Source: Caulobacter mirabilis (lineage in GTDB: Bacteria; Pseudomonadota; Alphaproteobacteria; Caulobacterales; Caulobacteraceae). From it: a stretch of DNA of 64,000 nucleotides. This document shows positions 8,260 through 17,317 of this stretch, in pieces. The translations under genes were made by a program, and so were the position numbers. The notes below the pieces were generated by a model, which was not told the origin of the DNA, searched no databases, and saw nothing but the letters and a program-made list of their open reading frames with translations. Position 1 is the first letter of the stretch; each line of letters starts with the position of its first letter. The stretch spans positions 4,293,501 through 4,357,500 of the forward strand of contig NZ_CP024201.1 in NCBI RefSeq assembly GCF_002749615.1, given 5' to 3'.

Positions 8260-9015
8260 CTAGAGCGAGATCGGTTCGCGTCCGGCCGAGCCTTCGAGCG
8301 GGGAGCCGCCGAACACCCAACCGCTGAGCGCCTTCACATCGGCCGGCAGGTCCGGCATCGCCGCGTCCGGATAGAGGACGCGCAGCCAGATCACGCTGGC
8401 GGCGTCGGCGACGACGTCGTCGCCGGCCCCCAGTCGGTCGGTCAGCTGGACGAAATCCGGATCCGGATAGACGATCAGCTTACGGACGACCTCGTCCATC
8501 ATCGCGCCGAGCAATTGCACCATCAGCATCACAGGCCCATCGCTCAGTCCCTCGCGATGGCGCAGCACGCTGGCCGTCACCCGCCGGTACCAGGCGCTGT
8601 TGGTCTGCTGGGCGAGGCGGGCGAATTCCGGCGCCTGGTCCCCTAGCTGCAGGATGCACCGCACCAGGCCAGGGTTGGCCCGGCAGAGAGCCAGCCAGCG
8701 ACGATTGGCGAACCGGATGGATTCGAAGGCGGACCGCTCTCGCGGCGGGTCGATGTGGATCGGGAAGAAATCCTCGAGCAGGCTGGTCAGCACCGTCAGC
8801 GCCGCTTCGGTCTTGTCCTTGAAGTAGACGTAGAACGACCCCTCCGCGACCTGCGCCGTCTCGGTGACATCGGTCACCCGCATGGCGTGATAGCCCTTCT
8901 GCTCCAGGACCTTGGCCGTCGCGATCTTGAGCCGCTCGCGCGTGCGCTGGCCCTTCTGCTTGGGCGGGTCTTCCCGGAGCCGGATCTCCAGATGGTCGAT
9001 GAATGAAAGCGTCAT
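8260..9015 (-). CDS. TetR-family transcriptional regulator
   Basis: 251 residues from the ATG at 9015 (GGGAATCGC just upstream). The helix-turn-helix is at about 25-70: RERLKIATAKVLEQKGYHAMRVTDVTETAQVAEGSFYVYFKDK. An all-helical ligand domain follows. The open frame continues upstream to 9375, but that would run through the coding start of the divergent MaoC gene, so the shorter start is preferred. It is divergent from the MaoC-transporter-ligase-hydratase operon and most likely binds the palindrome at 9069-9084 in between. The inducer is unknown, plausibly an acyl-CoA from the pathway. Confidence 0.9.
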   Translation of the reverse strand: MTLSFIDHLEIRLREDPPKQKGQRTRERLKIATAKVLEQKGYHAMRVTDVTETAQVAEGSFYVYFKDKTEAALTVLTSLLEDFFPIHIDPPRERSAFESIRFANRRWLALCRANPGLVRCILQLGDQAPEFARLAQQTNSAWYRRVTASVLRHREGLSDGPVMLMVQLLGAMMDEVVRKLIVYPDPDFVQLTDRLGAGDDVVADAASVIWLRVLYPDAAMPDLPADVKALSGWVFGGSPLEGSAGREPISL

Positions 9016-9068
9016 GCGATTCCCGTTTCCGCCATCCAGCATATCGACGCGTTGACGAATTTCCAAAA

Positions 9069-9084
9069 TTGAGGTCAATCTCAT
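9069..9084. promoter_or_regulatory. Candidate TetR operator in front of the MaoC operon
   Basis: TTGAGGTCAATCTCAT, an interrupted palindrome with TGAG and CTCA arms, lies between the divergent TetR and MaoC genes. Almost the same sequence, TTGAGGCCAATCTCAA, sits at 17318-17333 before the receptor-hydrolase operon. A separate short palindrome TATCGATA is at 9088-9095. Confidence 0.6.
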
Positions 9085-9108
9085 AAATATCGATAAACGA
9101 GAGATCGC

Positions 9109-9579
9109 ATGTCCCAGTCCGCCCCCACCGCCTTCATCGATGTTCCCCCCGGCCAGGAGGTCGGATGTTCGGACTGGATTCTCGTCGACCAGGCGATGAT
9201 CGACGGGTTCGGCGCCGTCACCCTCGATCCCGATCCGATGCACATCGACCCGGAGTGGGCGGCGGCCGGGCCGTTCGGCGGCACGATCGCCTTCGGCTTC
9301 CTGACCATCTCGCTGCTGACCCCCATGATGCATTCGGCGATGGGCACGGCGCCGCGTAAGGAGAGCGCCGGCCATTACCTGAACTACGGCTTCGACCGTC
9401 TGCGGCTGGTCGCCCCGGTGCCGGTCGGCTCGCGCATCCGCGGCCGCTTCGTGAAGCTGCGCCAGGGCGAGGACGAGAAGGGCCGGCTGTTGAGCACCTT
9501 CGAGGCCACCATCGAGATCGAAGGCGCCGAGCGCCCCGCCCTGGTCGCCGAGTGGCTGTCGATCTGGGTTCCGGCCTGA
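9109..9579 (+). CDS. MaoC-family dehydratase (hot-dog fold)
   Basis: 156 residues. The hydratase-2 motif is visible as FGAVTLDPDPMHIDPEWAAAGPFGGTIAFGFLTISLL, with the catalytic Asp and His in DPMHID and the following glycine-rich turn. These enzymes hydrate 2-enoyl-CoA to (R)-3-hydroxyacyl-CoA or the reverse. It is the first gene of a four-gene operon with a transporter, an acyl-CoA ligase and an enoyl-CoA-hydratase-like protein, so it probably works on a CoA thioester made by the ligase. A GAGAG ribosome site precedes ATG. Confidence 0.9.
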   Translation: MSQSAPTAFIDVPPGQEVGCSDWILVDQAMIDGFGAVTLDPDPMHIDPEWAAAGPFGGTIAFGFLTISLLTPMMHSAMGTAPRKESAGHYLNYGFDRLRLVAPVPVGSRIRGRFVKLRQGEDEKGRLLSTFEATIEIEGAERPALVAEWLSIWVPA

Positions 9580-9586
9580 GCCGCCG

Positions 9587-10891
9587 ATGACCGCCTTCCC
9601 CCGCCTGCGTCGCCCCGAAGTGCTCGCCTACGCGGCGGGGTCCTTCGGCACCGGCGTCTTCTCGACCGTCCCGACGGTGCTGCTGCTCTACTTCTGCACC
9701 GAGGTGTTGCGGATCGCGCCTGGCTGGGCCGCCGCGCTGGTCTTCCTGCCCAAGGTCTGGGCGATCGTCTGGGATCCGTTCGTGGGGGCCTGGTCGGACC
9801 GCACCGCCGGGCCGCTCGGTCGGCGGCGTCCCTTCCTGATCGCCGGGGCCGTGGGTGTGGCCGTCGCCTTCGTGGCCGTGTTCACGCCCCCGTCGATCGG
9901 GGCCGTCGGGCTGCTGGCCTGGACCGCGGCCAGCTATTTCGCGCTCGCCACGCTCTATTCGCTCTTCGCCGTGCCCTATGTGGCGATTCCGGCGGAGATC
10001 GGCCAGGACGCCGCCGAGCGCAGCCGTCTGGTCTCCTGGCGAATGGCCGTGGCCATGATCGGCGTGATGGCCGGCGCCGGGGTCGCCCCGCTGGTTGTGG
10101 AGGCGGCCGGTGGCGGCCGGGCAGGCTACGCCGTCATGTCCCTGACGATCGCCGCGGTCTGCGCGCTGGCGATGACCGGCCCGGTGCTGATGCTGCGTCA
10201 TCGCGACATCGCCCTTCCCCGGCCGACCGGCCCGCAACCCTCGCTGTGGAGCCAGCTCGGTCGCGCCTTCCGCCACCAGCGGTTCCGTCGTCTGGCCCTG
10301 GCCTACGTCATCCAGCTCTGCGCGGTCGGGGCGGTCTCGGCCGCCATTCCCTACCTGGTCATCAAGGCGTTCGGCCGCAGCGAGGGCGACATCGGACTGG
10401 CCATGCTGGCCATGCTCGGCGCCACGACCCTGGCCGTGCCCGTCTGGTCCTGGATCGGTCGGCGGATCGGCGAAACGCGCGCGCTCGGCATGGCCGTCGT
10501 CGCCTTCGCCCTCAGCGCCGGCGGCCTGGGCTGGGCCGCCCACACGCATCTGGCCTGGGCCGCCGCCCTGCCGCTGTTCGCGTTCGCCGGCCTGCCCTTC
10601 GCCGGCATGCAGGTGCTGCCCTACACCCTGGTCGCGGACCTCATCCACGCCGAAGCCCATGACAGCGGCGACGAAGGCGTCTTCACCGGCGTCTGGACGG
10701 CGACCGAGAAACTCGGCCTCGCCCTCGGCCCCGCCCTGGTCGGCCTGGCCCTGAACCTCGTCCATGGGCGGATCGACGGCCTGGCCAAGCTGGCCGCCGT
10801 CGCGCCGGGCGTCCTGGCGCTCGCCTCCCTGCCCTTCCTGTTCGCGGCCGCCCGAGGCGCCGCCCCCCTGCAGCCGAAAGCCGCCGCATGA
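9587..10891 (+). CDS. MFS/GPH-family cation symporter (MelB-like)
   Basis: 434 residues with about twelve hydrophobic segments. The loop after helix 2 reads WDPFVGAWSDRTAGPLGRRRPFL, the hallmark of the GPH (glycoside-pentoside-hexuronide) branch of MFS_2. Members use a cation gradient to bring in sugars or organic acids across the inner membrane. It begins 7 bp after the MaoC stop and its stop overlaps the ligase ATG by 4 nt. In this setting it probably imports the acid that the ligase activates. Confidence 0.88.
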   Translation: MTAFPRLRRPEVLAYAAGSFGTGVFSTVPTVLLLYFCTEVLRIAPGWAAALVFLPKVWAIVWDPFVGAWSDRTAGPLGRRRPFLIAGAVGVAVAFVAVFTPPSIGAVGLLAWTAASYFALATLYSLFAVPYVAIPAEIGQDAAERSRLVSWRMAVAMIGVMAGAGVAPLVVEAAGGGRAGYAVMSLTIAAVCALAMTGPVLMLRHRDIALPRPTGPQPSLWSQLGRAFRHQRFRRLALAYVIQLCAVGAVSAAIPYLVIKAFGRSEGDIGLAMLAMLGATTLAVPVWSWIGRRIGETRALGMAVVAFALSAGGLGWAAHTHLAWAAALPLFAFAGLPFAGMQVLPYTLVADLIHAEAHDSGDEGVFTGVWTATEKLGLALGPALVGLALNLVHGRIDGLAKLAAVAPGVLALASLPFLFAAARGAAPLQPKAAA

Positions 10892-12459
10892 CCCCGCCGC
10901 CCCTCCTGCCCCGGATCAGCGACTACACGGCCTGGCTGGCCGAGCGCCGACCGGACGCCGAAGCCTTGGTCGTCGACGACCGGCGCATCAGCTTTCGCCA
11001 GTTGCACGAAGCCGTGGAAGCGCTGGCGCGCGCCCTGCTCGCGGCCGGCGTCGGCAAGGGCGACCGCGTGGCGACGCTTCAGACGCCGCACCCCGACTAC
11101 CTGATCGCCTTCCTCGCCACGGCCTCGATCGGCGCCATCTGGGTCGGCCTCAACCCGCGCTACCAGCGCGGCGAGATGACCCAGGTTGTGGTCGACGCCC
11201 GGCCCAAGGTGCTGATCACGCGCACCCGGATCGACGGCCGGGACTACGACGCCGACCTCGCCGCGCTGCGGGCGGCCACGCCAGGCCTGCGCGCCATCGT
11301 GGCGTTCGACGGCGACCCCGTCGGCGCGGGAACGGCGGCCATGGCCGACTTCCTGGCCGCCGGAACGGCCGTCGCCGACATGACCCTGACCGCCGCGCGG
11401 GCGGCCTGCGGCGAGCGCGATCCCTGCCTGATCGTCTACACCTCCGGCTCCACGGGGTCGCCCAAGGGCGCCCTGCTGGCGCACGACGCCATCGCCCGCT
11501 TCAGCCTGGAACAGAACCGGCTGTGGCCGCTCGAGCCGTATCGCACGGTGAACTATTTCCCGATCAATCACGTCGGCTGCGTGATCGACGTCAGCCTGCC
11601 CTGCCTTCTGGCCGGCGGGACGATGATCTTCATGGAGCAGTTCGATCCCGCGGGCTGCCTGGCGCTGATGGAGCGCGAGAAGGTCACGCTGTGGGGCTCG
11701 GTGCCCAGCGTCTTCCAGCTGCAGCTCGCCCTGCCCGACTTCGACCGCTACGACCTGTCGGCGGTCCAGATGATCCTGTGGGAAGGCGCGGCGATGCCCG
11801 TCGAGCTGATCGAGCGCCTTCAACGGGTCCAGCCGCGGATGGCCACCAACTACAGCATGACCGAGGCGATGGGGATCACCATCGTCGAGCCCACCAGCGA
11901 TCTGGACGTCCTCAGCCAGACGGTCGGCGAGGCCTTCCCGGGCGTCGAGATCCGGCTGGCCGACAGCGAGGACGAGGCGGTTCCCGACGGCGAGGCCGGC
12001 GAGGTCCAGATCCGGTCGCCGCTGAATCTCCTCGGCTACTGGAATCGTCCCGACGCGACGGCCGCCGCGTTCTCGGCGGACGGGTTCTTCCGGACCGGCG
12101 ATCTGGCCGAGCGTCGACCGGATGGCCGCTACCGCATCGTCGGACGGCTGAAGGAGATGTACAAATCCGGCGGCTACAACGTCTATCCGCGCGAGGTCGA
12201 GGCGGCGATCGAGGCCCACCCGGCCGTCGCCCAGGCCGCCGTGGTCGCCGCCCCGGACCCCGTTTGGCAAGAGGTCGGCGTCGCCTTTGTCCAGCCGGAC
12301 GGCGCGCTGGACGCCGCCGAGCTCGAAGCGCACTGCCGGGGTCGCCTGGCCAACTACAAGATCCCGAAGCGGTTCGTCATCGAGCCGAACCTGCCCCTTC
12401 TGCCGATCGGCAAGATCGACAAGGTCGCGCTCAAGCGCCGCGCCGCGCAGGAGGTCTAG
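10888..12459 (+). CDS. AMP-dependent acyl-CoA synthetase/ligase
   Basis: 523 residues of the ANL superfamily. The phosphate-binding loop YTSGSTGSPKG is at residues 184-194. The adenine region is LWEGAAMP, followed by TNYSMTEAMG. The hinge region is FFRTGDLAE...GRLKEMYKSGGYNVYPREVE, and the adenylation lysine is in PIGKIDK (Lys509). It activates a carboxylic acid with ATP and CoA. The substrate class is not determined. It sits between the symporter (4-nt overlap) and the enoyl-CoA-hydratase-like gene (2-bp gap), consistent with import followed by activation. Confidence 0.92.
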   Translation: MTPPPLLPRISDYTAWLAERRPDAEALVVDDRRISFRQLHEAVEALARALLAAGVGKGDRVATLQTPHPDYLIAFLATASIGAIWVGLNPRYQRGEMTQVVVDARPKVLITRTRIDGRDYDADLAALRAATPGLRAIVAFDGDPVGAGTAAMADFLAAGTAVADMTLTAARAACGERDPCLIVYTSGSTGSPKGALLAHDAIARFSLEQNRLWPLEPYRTVNYFPINHVGCVIDVSLPCLLAGGTMIFMEQFDPAGCLALMEREKVTLWGSVPSVFQLQLALPDFDRYDLSAVQMILWEGAAMPVELIERLQRVQPRMATNYSMTEAMGITIVEPTSDLDVLSQTVGEAFPGVEIRLADSEDEAVPDGEAGEVQIRSPLNLLGYWNRPDATAAAFSADGFFRTGDLAERRPDGRYRIVGRLKEMYKSGGYNVYPREVEAAIEAHPAVAQAAVVAAPDPVWQEVGVAFVQPDGALDAAELEAHCRGRLANYKIPKRFVIEPNLPLLPIGKIDKVALKRRAAQEV

Positions 12460-12461
12460 GC

Positions 12462-13211
12462 ATGCGTGCGGTTCTCTATGCCGAAGACGCCGGCGTCGCC
12501 CGCGTCACCCTCAACCGGCCCGATCGGCTGAACGCCATCAACGCGGATCTGGCCGCCGGTCTGGCCGCCGCCCTGGCCCGTGCGGCGGCGACCCGCTCCG
12601 TCGAGGCGATCATCCTGGCGGGCGCGGGTCGCGCTTTCTGCGCCGGGGACGACCTGGAGGAGCTGGCCGCCGGCCAGGTCGACGCACGCGGGGCGGAAGC
12701 CTTCATCGGCCACCTGCAGGACGCCACTCGGACGATGATGTTCGGCGGCAAGCCTGTGATCTGCGCCGCGCAGGGCTGGATCGTCGGCGGCGCCGCGGCC
12801 TGGGTCCTGAACGCGGACTTCAGCATCGTGGCCGACGACGCGACCCTGTTCTGTCCGGAAGCGTCTCATGGACTGTTTCCCACGGGCGGGGCCAGCCTGC
12901 TGCTGCCGCAACGGGCGGGTTCGGCTGTCGCCAACCGCGTGCTTTGGCTCGGCGCGCGCCTGTCCGCCCAGCAGATGGTCGATCACGGCCTGGCGCACGC
13001 GAACGTTCCCGCCGACCGCCTCGCCGGGGAGGCGGAGGCCCTGGCCCGACGTCTGCTGGCCCTGCCCCCAGCCTCCCGACGCCGCCTGAAGCAGGCGCTG
13101 GCCGACGACCTGCGGGACCGGCTGGAGCTGGCCCTGGACTTCGAGGCTCGCTGCTGCCTGGAGGCCGCTCAGGACCCGGCGGTTCGCGCGCGCGTCGCCG
13201 CCCGACGCTGA
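12462..13211 (+). CDS. Enoyl-CoA hydratase/isomerase-family protein lacking one catalytic Glu
   Basis: 249 residues of the crotonase fold. AFCAGDD at 58-64 gives the first oxyanion-hole region, and GWIVGGAAAW at 105-114 the second. In crotonases the latter reads GG(G)xE, with the catalytic Glu at the place of Ala113 here. The other catalytic Glu is kept as Glu133 in FCPEASHGLFPTGG. Loss of one Glu is known in isomerases and some lyases of the fold, so simple hydration may not be its reaction. It is the last gene of the MaoC operon and is followed by a strong hairpin shared with the convergent hydrolase. Confidence 0.85.
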   Translation: MRAVLYAEDAGVARVTLNRPDRLNAINADLAAGLAAALARAAATRSVEAIILAGAGRAFCAGDDLEELAAGQVDARGAEAFIGHLQDATRTMMFGGKPVICAAQGWIVGGAAAWVLNADFSIVADDATLFCPEASHGLFPTGGASLLLPQRAGSAVANRVLWLGARLSAQQMVDHGLAHANVPADRLAGEAEALARRLLALPPASRRRLKQALADDLRDRLELALDFEARCCLEAAQDPAVRARVAARR

Positions 13212-13220
13212 GAAAAAGAA

Positions 13221-13251
13221 GGGCCTCCCCTCAGGACGAGAAGGGAGGCCC
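13221..13251 (-). terminator. Rho-independent terminator between convergent operons
   Basis: GGGCCTCCC (13221-13229) pairs with GGGAGGCCC (13243-13251). Read on the minus strand, the stem is followed by TTCTTTTTCTC, so it ends the receptor-hydrolase transcript. It may also act on the opposite operon. Confidence 0.8.
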
Positions 13252-13259
13252 CGGCGCCG

Positions 13260-15101
13260 TTAGGGACGCCAAGGTCGCATCGGCACCTCGAAGACGCTGG
13301 GCGTCCTGCCGCCGTAGTGGATGTCGAAGCTGGCCGGCCCCTCCAGCGGGTAGCGGCGGAAGGTGTCGGCGTCGTGCCCGGCGATGGCCAGACGCAGCCG
13401 ATGCCCCTTCCGGATCAGGGCGGCCGTCGGCAACAGAGCGAACTTCACCTCCATCACCTCGCCCGGCTTCACCGGCAGGGCGTCGGCGCGGTTGAAGCTG
13501 TGCGGAGCCGGTCCGTGATCGTAGGGCAGGGTCCTCGGGTCGGCGATCTTGCGGCTCACCAGGCGCAGTTGCCCTTCGGTGACGTAGGTCACGCGGCCGT
13601 CGGGCGCCACGTCCTCCAGATAGGCGAAGACGGCCGGGTCGCCATGGCTGGCGGCCATGTAGAGCGTCGCCACGGGATAGCCCGCGACCTCCATGTCCCG
13701 GGTCATAACCGGACCGTCATAGACGACGAGCTTGCGATCGGCCTCGCGACGATCCGGATAGGCCGGCGGGGCGCCGCCCTGGGTCGACCAGCGGGTCTTG
13801 TCGCCGGTGGTGGCGCTATAGTCGATCTCGTAGCGGTCGCTGCCGCGCCGTCCGCCGCCGCCCGCGACCAGACGATGCCCCTGGGCCAGGGACAGGCGTA
13901 CGGGCTTCACCCCTTCCGGCGGCCAGACGGCCGTCCGCCGGAACACGTCGGCGCCCATCACGTAGTAGTTGATCGTCCGGTCGACCTTGCCGCCGTCCAT
14001 GATGCGCCGCTTGAACTCGTCGCGGATCTGAATCTGCTGCGCGGCGGTCGGCAGCGGCGTCTTGCGATCAGGCGCGAAGGGATCGCCGCTGACCCGCTGG
14101 GAGTGGTTGTTGCCGGTGATCCAGAGCTCGGCCGGCACGTCCGGCGCCGAGCGGAACCGGGCCAGCGCCGCATCGGCCGTGCCGGCGTCGACCCAGGATC
14201 CCCAGTACTGCACGGGCTTCTTCTGGGCGCGGATGCCGGCCAGCGCGTTCGCGGGCGACGACCCGAAGATCGTGTAGCCGTTCAACCCCTTGTCGTCCCG
14301 GAAGCCCAGATCGCCGGCATAGGACTCCGGCCCCCAGTGCTCGCCCCGACCTGCCAGGGCCTGGCGGAGCAGGGTGAAGTCCTCGTCGCCGTCCACCGGC
14401 TGCAGCGTCGGGAACAGTTTGGCGCAGTCCTCGATCCGCTTCTGGCAGTCGAGGTTCTGTCCCTCCCCGTCACGGCCTAGGTCGATCTCGCGCGCGTTCT
14501 CGGCCCAGCCGTTGCGGAACCAGTCGTTGGCCACGCCGCCGGGAAAGAAGAGGTTGCGATAGGCGTCGAAGTCGACCTGCAGCGGCACCGCCCCGACCAG
14601 GGCGGGCGCCGGCCGGCTGGTCGCCCAGTCCGAGGTGTCGCCGTTGTACGAGCCGCCCGTCGTGATCACCTTGCCGTTCGACCAGGACTGGGCCGCCAGG
14701 TGGGCGATGATGTCCTCCATGTCGCGCACCTCCTCCGGACCGATGTCGACGATCCGGGTCCCGAAGGACGAGGTGGTTCCGCGCGTATCGACGATGGCGA
14801 CCACGTAGCCCTGCTTCATCCAGGGCTTGTACCAGCCGTAGCCGCTGGCCCGGCCGTAGCGGGTCTGGTCGAGCAGGACCGGAAACTTCCCGCCGCCGTT
14901 CGGCGCGGCCTTCAAGGCCGGCGGGAAGTAGAGGCTGACGGCCAGCCGCACGCCGTCCCGCATCGGCAGGTAGTAGGACTTGTCGCTCCACCCTTCCGGC
15001 TTGGCGGCCGGCGCGGCGGTCTCGGCGGAGACGGCGGCGGCCGGCGCGAAAGCGGCCAGGCAGGCCGAGACCATCAGGATCTGAAACAGTCGGGCACGCA
15101 T
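13260..15101 (-). CDS. Secreted CocE/NonD-family hydrolase (X-Pro dipeptidyl-peptidase-like, S15)
   Basis: 613 residues. A signal peptide (about 1-26) is followed by an alpha/beta-hydrolase domain with the early motif MRDGVRLAVSLYFP, the oxyanion Tyr region RYGR, and the nucleophile elbow TTGGSYNGDTSDW with Ser151. The C-terminal jelly-roll domain contains VKFALLPTAALIRKGHRLRLAIAG. Family members cleave esters or amides such as cocaine, cephalosporin esters or X-Pro peptides. Its ATG overlaps the stop of the receptor (TGATG), so the pair is coupled: the receptor should deliver the substrate that this periplasmic enzyme opens. Confidence 0.9.
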   Translation of the reverse strand: MRARLFQILMVSACLAAFAPAAAVSAETAAPAAKPEGWSDKSYYLPMRDGVRLAVSLYFPPALKAAPNGGGKFPVLLDQTRYGRASGYGWYKPWMKQGYVVAIVDTRGTTSSFGTRIVDIGPEEVRDMEDIIAHLAAQSWSNGKVITTGGSYNGDTSDWATSRPAPALVGAVPLQVDFDAYRNLFFPGGVANDWFRNGWAENAREIDLGRDGEGQNLDCQKRIEDCAKLFPTLQPVDGDEDFTLLRQALAGRGEHWGPESYAGDLGFRDDKGLNGYTIFGSSPANALAGIRAQKKPVQYWGSWVDAGTADAALARFRSAPDVPAELWITGNNHSQRVSGDPFAPDRKTPLPTAAQQIQIRDEFKRRIMDGGKVDRTINYYVMGADVFRRTAVWPPEGVKPVRLSLAQGHRLVAGGGGRRGSDRYEIDYSATTGDKTRWSTQGGAPPAYPDRREADRKLVVYDGPVMTRDMEVAGYPVATLYMAASHGDPAVFAYLEDVAPDGRVTYVTEGQLRLVSRKIADPRTLPYDHGPAPHSFNRADALPVKPGEVMEVKFALLPTAALIRKGHRLRLAIAGHDADTFRRYPLEGPASFDIHYGGRTPSVFEVPMRPWRP

Positions 15102-17293
15102 CAGTAGGTCACCTTGAGTTCGATGCCGAAGGTCCGCGGCTCGCCGAGGACAATGAATTTCTGCCCGACCAGATCCTGATCCGACAGGTCGAAGAGGCGC
15201 TGGATCCGCGTCTCGTCGGTGAGGTTCTTGCCCCAGAGGGTCACTCGCCAGCGACCGCTCTCCGACTCCAGGCTGGCCCGCAGGTTGAGCAGACCGTAGG
15301 GGCTGATCCGACCGTCGGGGTCGTTGTTGTTGGTCAGGTAGGTGCGGCCCCGCGCCTGGTACTCGCCGTAGAGCGATATCTCGCCAAGCCCCTCGACCGG
15401 AATGCGGTAGTCCGCCGACAGCATGCCCGTGTAGTCGGGCGCGAACGGCAGGTTGCGCAGCGGCTCGCCGGTCGGCAGGAAGCCGTCGTCGTACTCGGCC
15501 TTCTGCAGGGACAGGTTCGCCGCCAGCTCCAGCGCCGGGATCGGCCGCGCGGTCAGCTCGACCTCGATCCCCTGGCTGTGCGCCGCTCCGCCGTTGAGGA
15601 TGATCGGATCGAACGCCGGCGTGTGCGGGTCGTCCTCAGAGATCTGGATGTTGTCCCACTTCATGTAATAGACGGCCGCGTTCAGCACGACGCGCCGGTC
15701 GAACAGGCTGGTCTTCAGGCCGGCCTCGTAGTTCCAGAGCGTTTCCGGGTCGAAGCTGATGCCGTCGGCGTCGCCGAGGGAGTCGTTGAAGCCCCCGCTC
15801 TTGAAGCCCTTGCTGACCGTCGCGTAGGCGATGATGTCGGGCGTGAACCGGTAACGGATGTTGGCGTTCGGCGTGAACTCGGCCCAGGAATCGCCGGCGC
15901 GAACATCGGCGTCGCCGCCCAGGAGGCCGATCGGATCCTTCTGGACATAGGCGATCGACTTCTTGTCCTTGGTGTAGCGGCCGCCCAGCGTCATCTCGAT
16001 GCGGTCGGTCGCCTTCCAGGTCGCGCTCGCGAACACCGCCTGGCTGGTGGTGTCGAGCTTGCCGTTCGACCCCGCCAGGACGCCCGCCAGCGACGGCGAG
16101 CCGAGATCGGCGGCGAGGTCCGAGCCAATCTCGACGAAGCTCTGATTGTTGCTGTTCTGGCGGAAGTAGTAGAGGCCGACCAGCCAATCGATCGGACCGG
16201 TCGTGAAGTCCGCCCGCAGCTCCTCGGACCAGCGCCAAACCTTCTCCGGATCACCGTCGTACAGCATCTTCAGGGGCGACCGGTCGGTGTCGGTGCGGCT
16301 GTAGTACTCATGCCGGCGATAGGAGGCGACGTTGGTGATCCCGACCTCGCCGATGCGGGTTCTGAAGGTCGCCGCGACGCCTGAGGCCTCGAGCGTCTCC
16401 TGGGTCACCGCGTCCGACTGCACCTTGCGGTCGAACGGGTTGGCGTTGCGCGGCAGGCCCCTGGCGTCGAGCAGCCGGGGCAGGCTGGCGCTGTCGTTGT
16501 ACTTCAAGGTCTCGAAGACCAGGGGCTGGTTGTCCGCCTCCTGATGATCGGCGGTCAGCAGCAGGCTGGTGTCGGGGTTGATGTCGAACAGCAGCTGGCC
16601 GCGCACCGACCAACCGTTGCGATCATTGACGTCGCGCTTCAGCAGGACGTTGTCCTCGAAACCGCTCCGCGACTCCTTGATCACCGCCAGCTTGCCGGAC
16701 ACGACGCCCGGCAGGATGGCCCCGGACACCGAACCGGCGATCCGACGGCTGTCATAGTTGCCGATCTGGACTTCGCCCGAAGCTTCGAGCGCTTCGCTCG
16801 GCCGCTTGGTGGTGATGCTGACCACGCCGCCGATGGTGTTGCGGCCGTAGAGCGTGCCCTGCGGCCCGCGCAGAACCTCGACCCGTTCGATGTCGTAGAG
16901 CTCGAGGTTGGCGCCGGCGCCCTGGCCGACGAACACCTCGTCGACGTAGTAGCCCACGGCCGGGTCAGCCCCCGCCGATCCGGCCCCGCCGACGACGCCT
17001 CGAAGCGCGGTCGGCGACAGCTTCATGTCGCCGTACTCGCCGTACTGGAGGCCGGGCGTGCGCCGCGCCAAGTCGGCGACATTTTCCACGCCCGCGCGCT
17101 CCATCGACTCCGCGGTCATCGCCGTGATCGAGATCGGCGCGTCCTGCAGGCTCTCGGCCCGCTTCCGCGCCGTGACCACGATCTCGCCGACCGTCGTCTC
17201 CGCCTGCGTCGGCGCCTCCTGGGCTCTCGCCTCTCCGTGCGCCGTGACCGTCGCCAGCATGATGCCGGCGCTCGCCAGCCATTGTGATCGCAT
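15101..17293 (-). CDS. TonB-dependent receptor coupled to the CocE-type hydrolase
   Basis: 730 residues. The signal peptide ends GEARA. The TonB box is GEIVVTARKR at about residue 37, the plug domain contains VEVLRGPQGTLYGRNTIGG, and the barrel ends in KVTY. There is no STN domain, so it is a plain transporter. The gene starts 25 bp from a palindrome almost identical to the TetR operator of the MaoC operon, and overlaps the hydrolase gene downstream. This links it to the catabolic operon 2 kb away. The ligand is unknown, probably a hydrophobic ester or amide. Confidence 0.92.
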   Translation of the reverse strand: MRSQWLASAGIMLATVTAHGEARAQEAPTQAETTVGEIVVTARKRAESLQDAPISITAMTAESMERAGVENVADLARRTPGLQYGEYGDMKLSPTALRGVVGGAGSAGADPAVGYYVDEVFVGQGAGANLELYDIERVEVLRGPQGTLYGRNTIGGVVSITTKRPSEALEASGEVQIGNYDSRRIAGSVSGAILPGVVSGKLAVIKESRSGFEDNVLLKRDVNDRNGWSVRGQLLFDINPDTSLLLTADHQEADNQPLVFETLKYNDSASLPRLLDARGLPRNANPFDRKVQSDAVTQETLEASGVAATFRTRIGEVGITNVASYRRHEYYSRTDTDRSPLKMLYDGDPEKVWRWSEELRADFTTGPIDWLVGLYYFRQNSNNQSFVEIGSDLAADLGSPSLAGVLAGSNGKLDTTSQAVFASATWKATDRIEMTLGGRYTKDKKSIAYVQKDPIGLLGGDADVRAGDSWAEFTPNANIRYRFTPDIIAYATVSKGFKSGGFNDSLGDADGISFDPETLWNYEAGLKTSLFDRRVVLNAAVYYMKWDNIQISEDDPHTPAFDPIILNGGAAHSQGIEVELTARPIPALELAANLSLQKAEYDDGFLPTGEPLRNLPFAPDYTGMLSADYRIPVEGLGEISLYGEYQARGRTYLTNNNDPDGRISPYGLLNLRASLESESGRWRVTLWGKNLTDETRIQRLFDLSDQDLVGQKFIVLGEPRTFGIELKVTY

Positions 17294-17317
17294 CCCTTCC
17301 CCGCCTTATTTTTGAAT

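Noticed and set aside
9016..9375. Upstream extension of the TetR gene at 8260-9015
   Set aside because: It would run antisense through the MaoC gene and through the operator; a good ATG with ribosome site exists at 9015.
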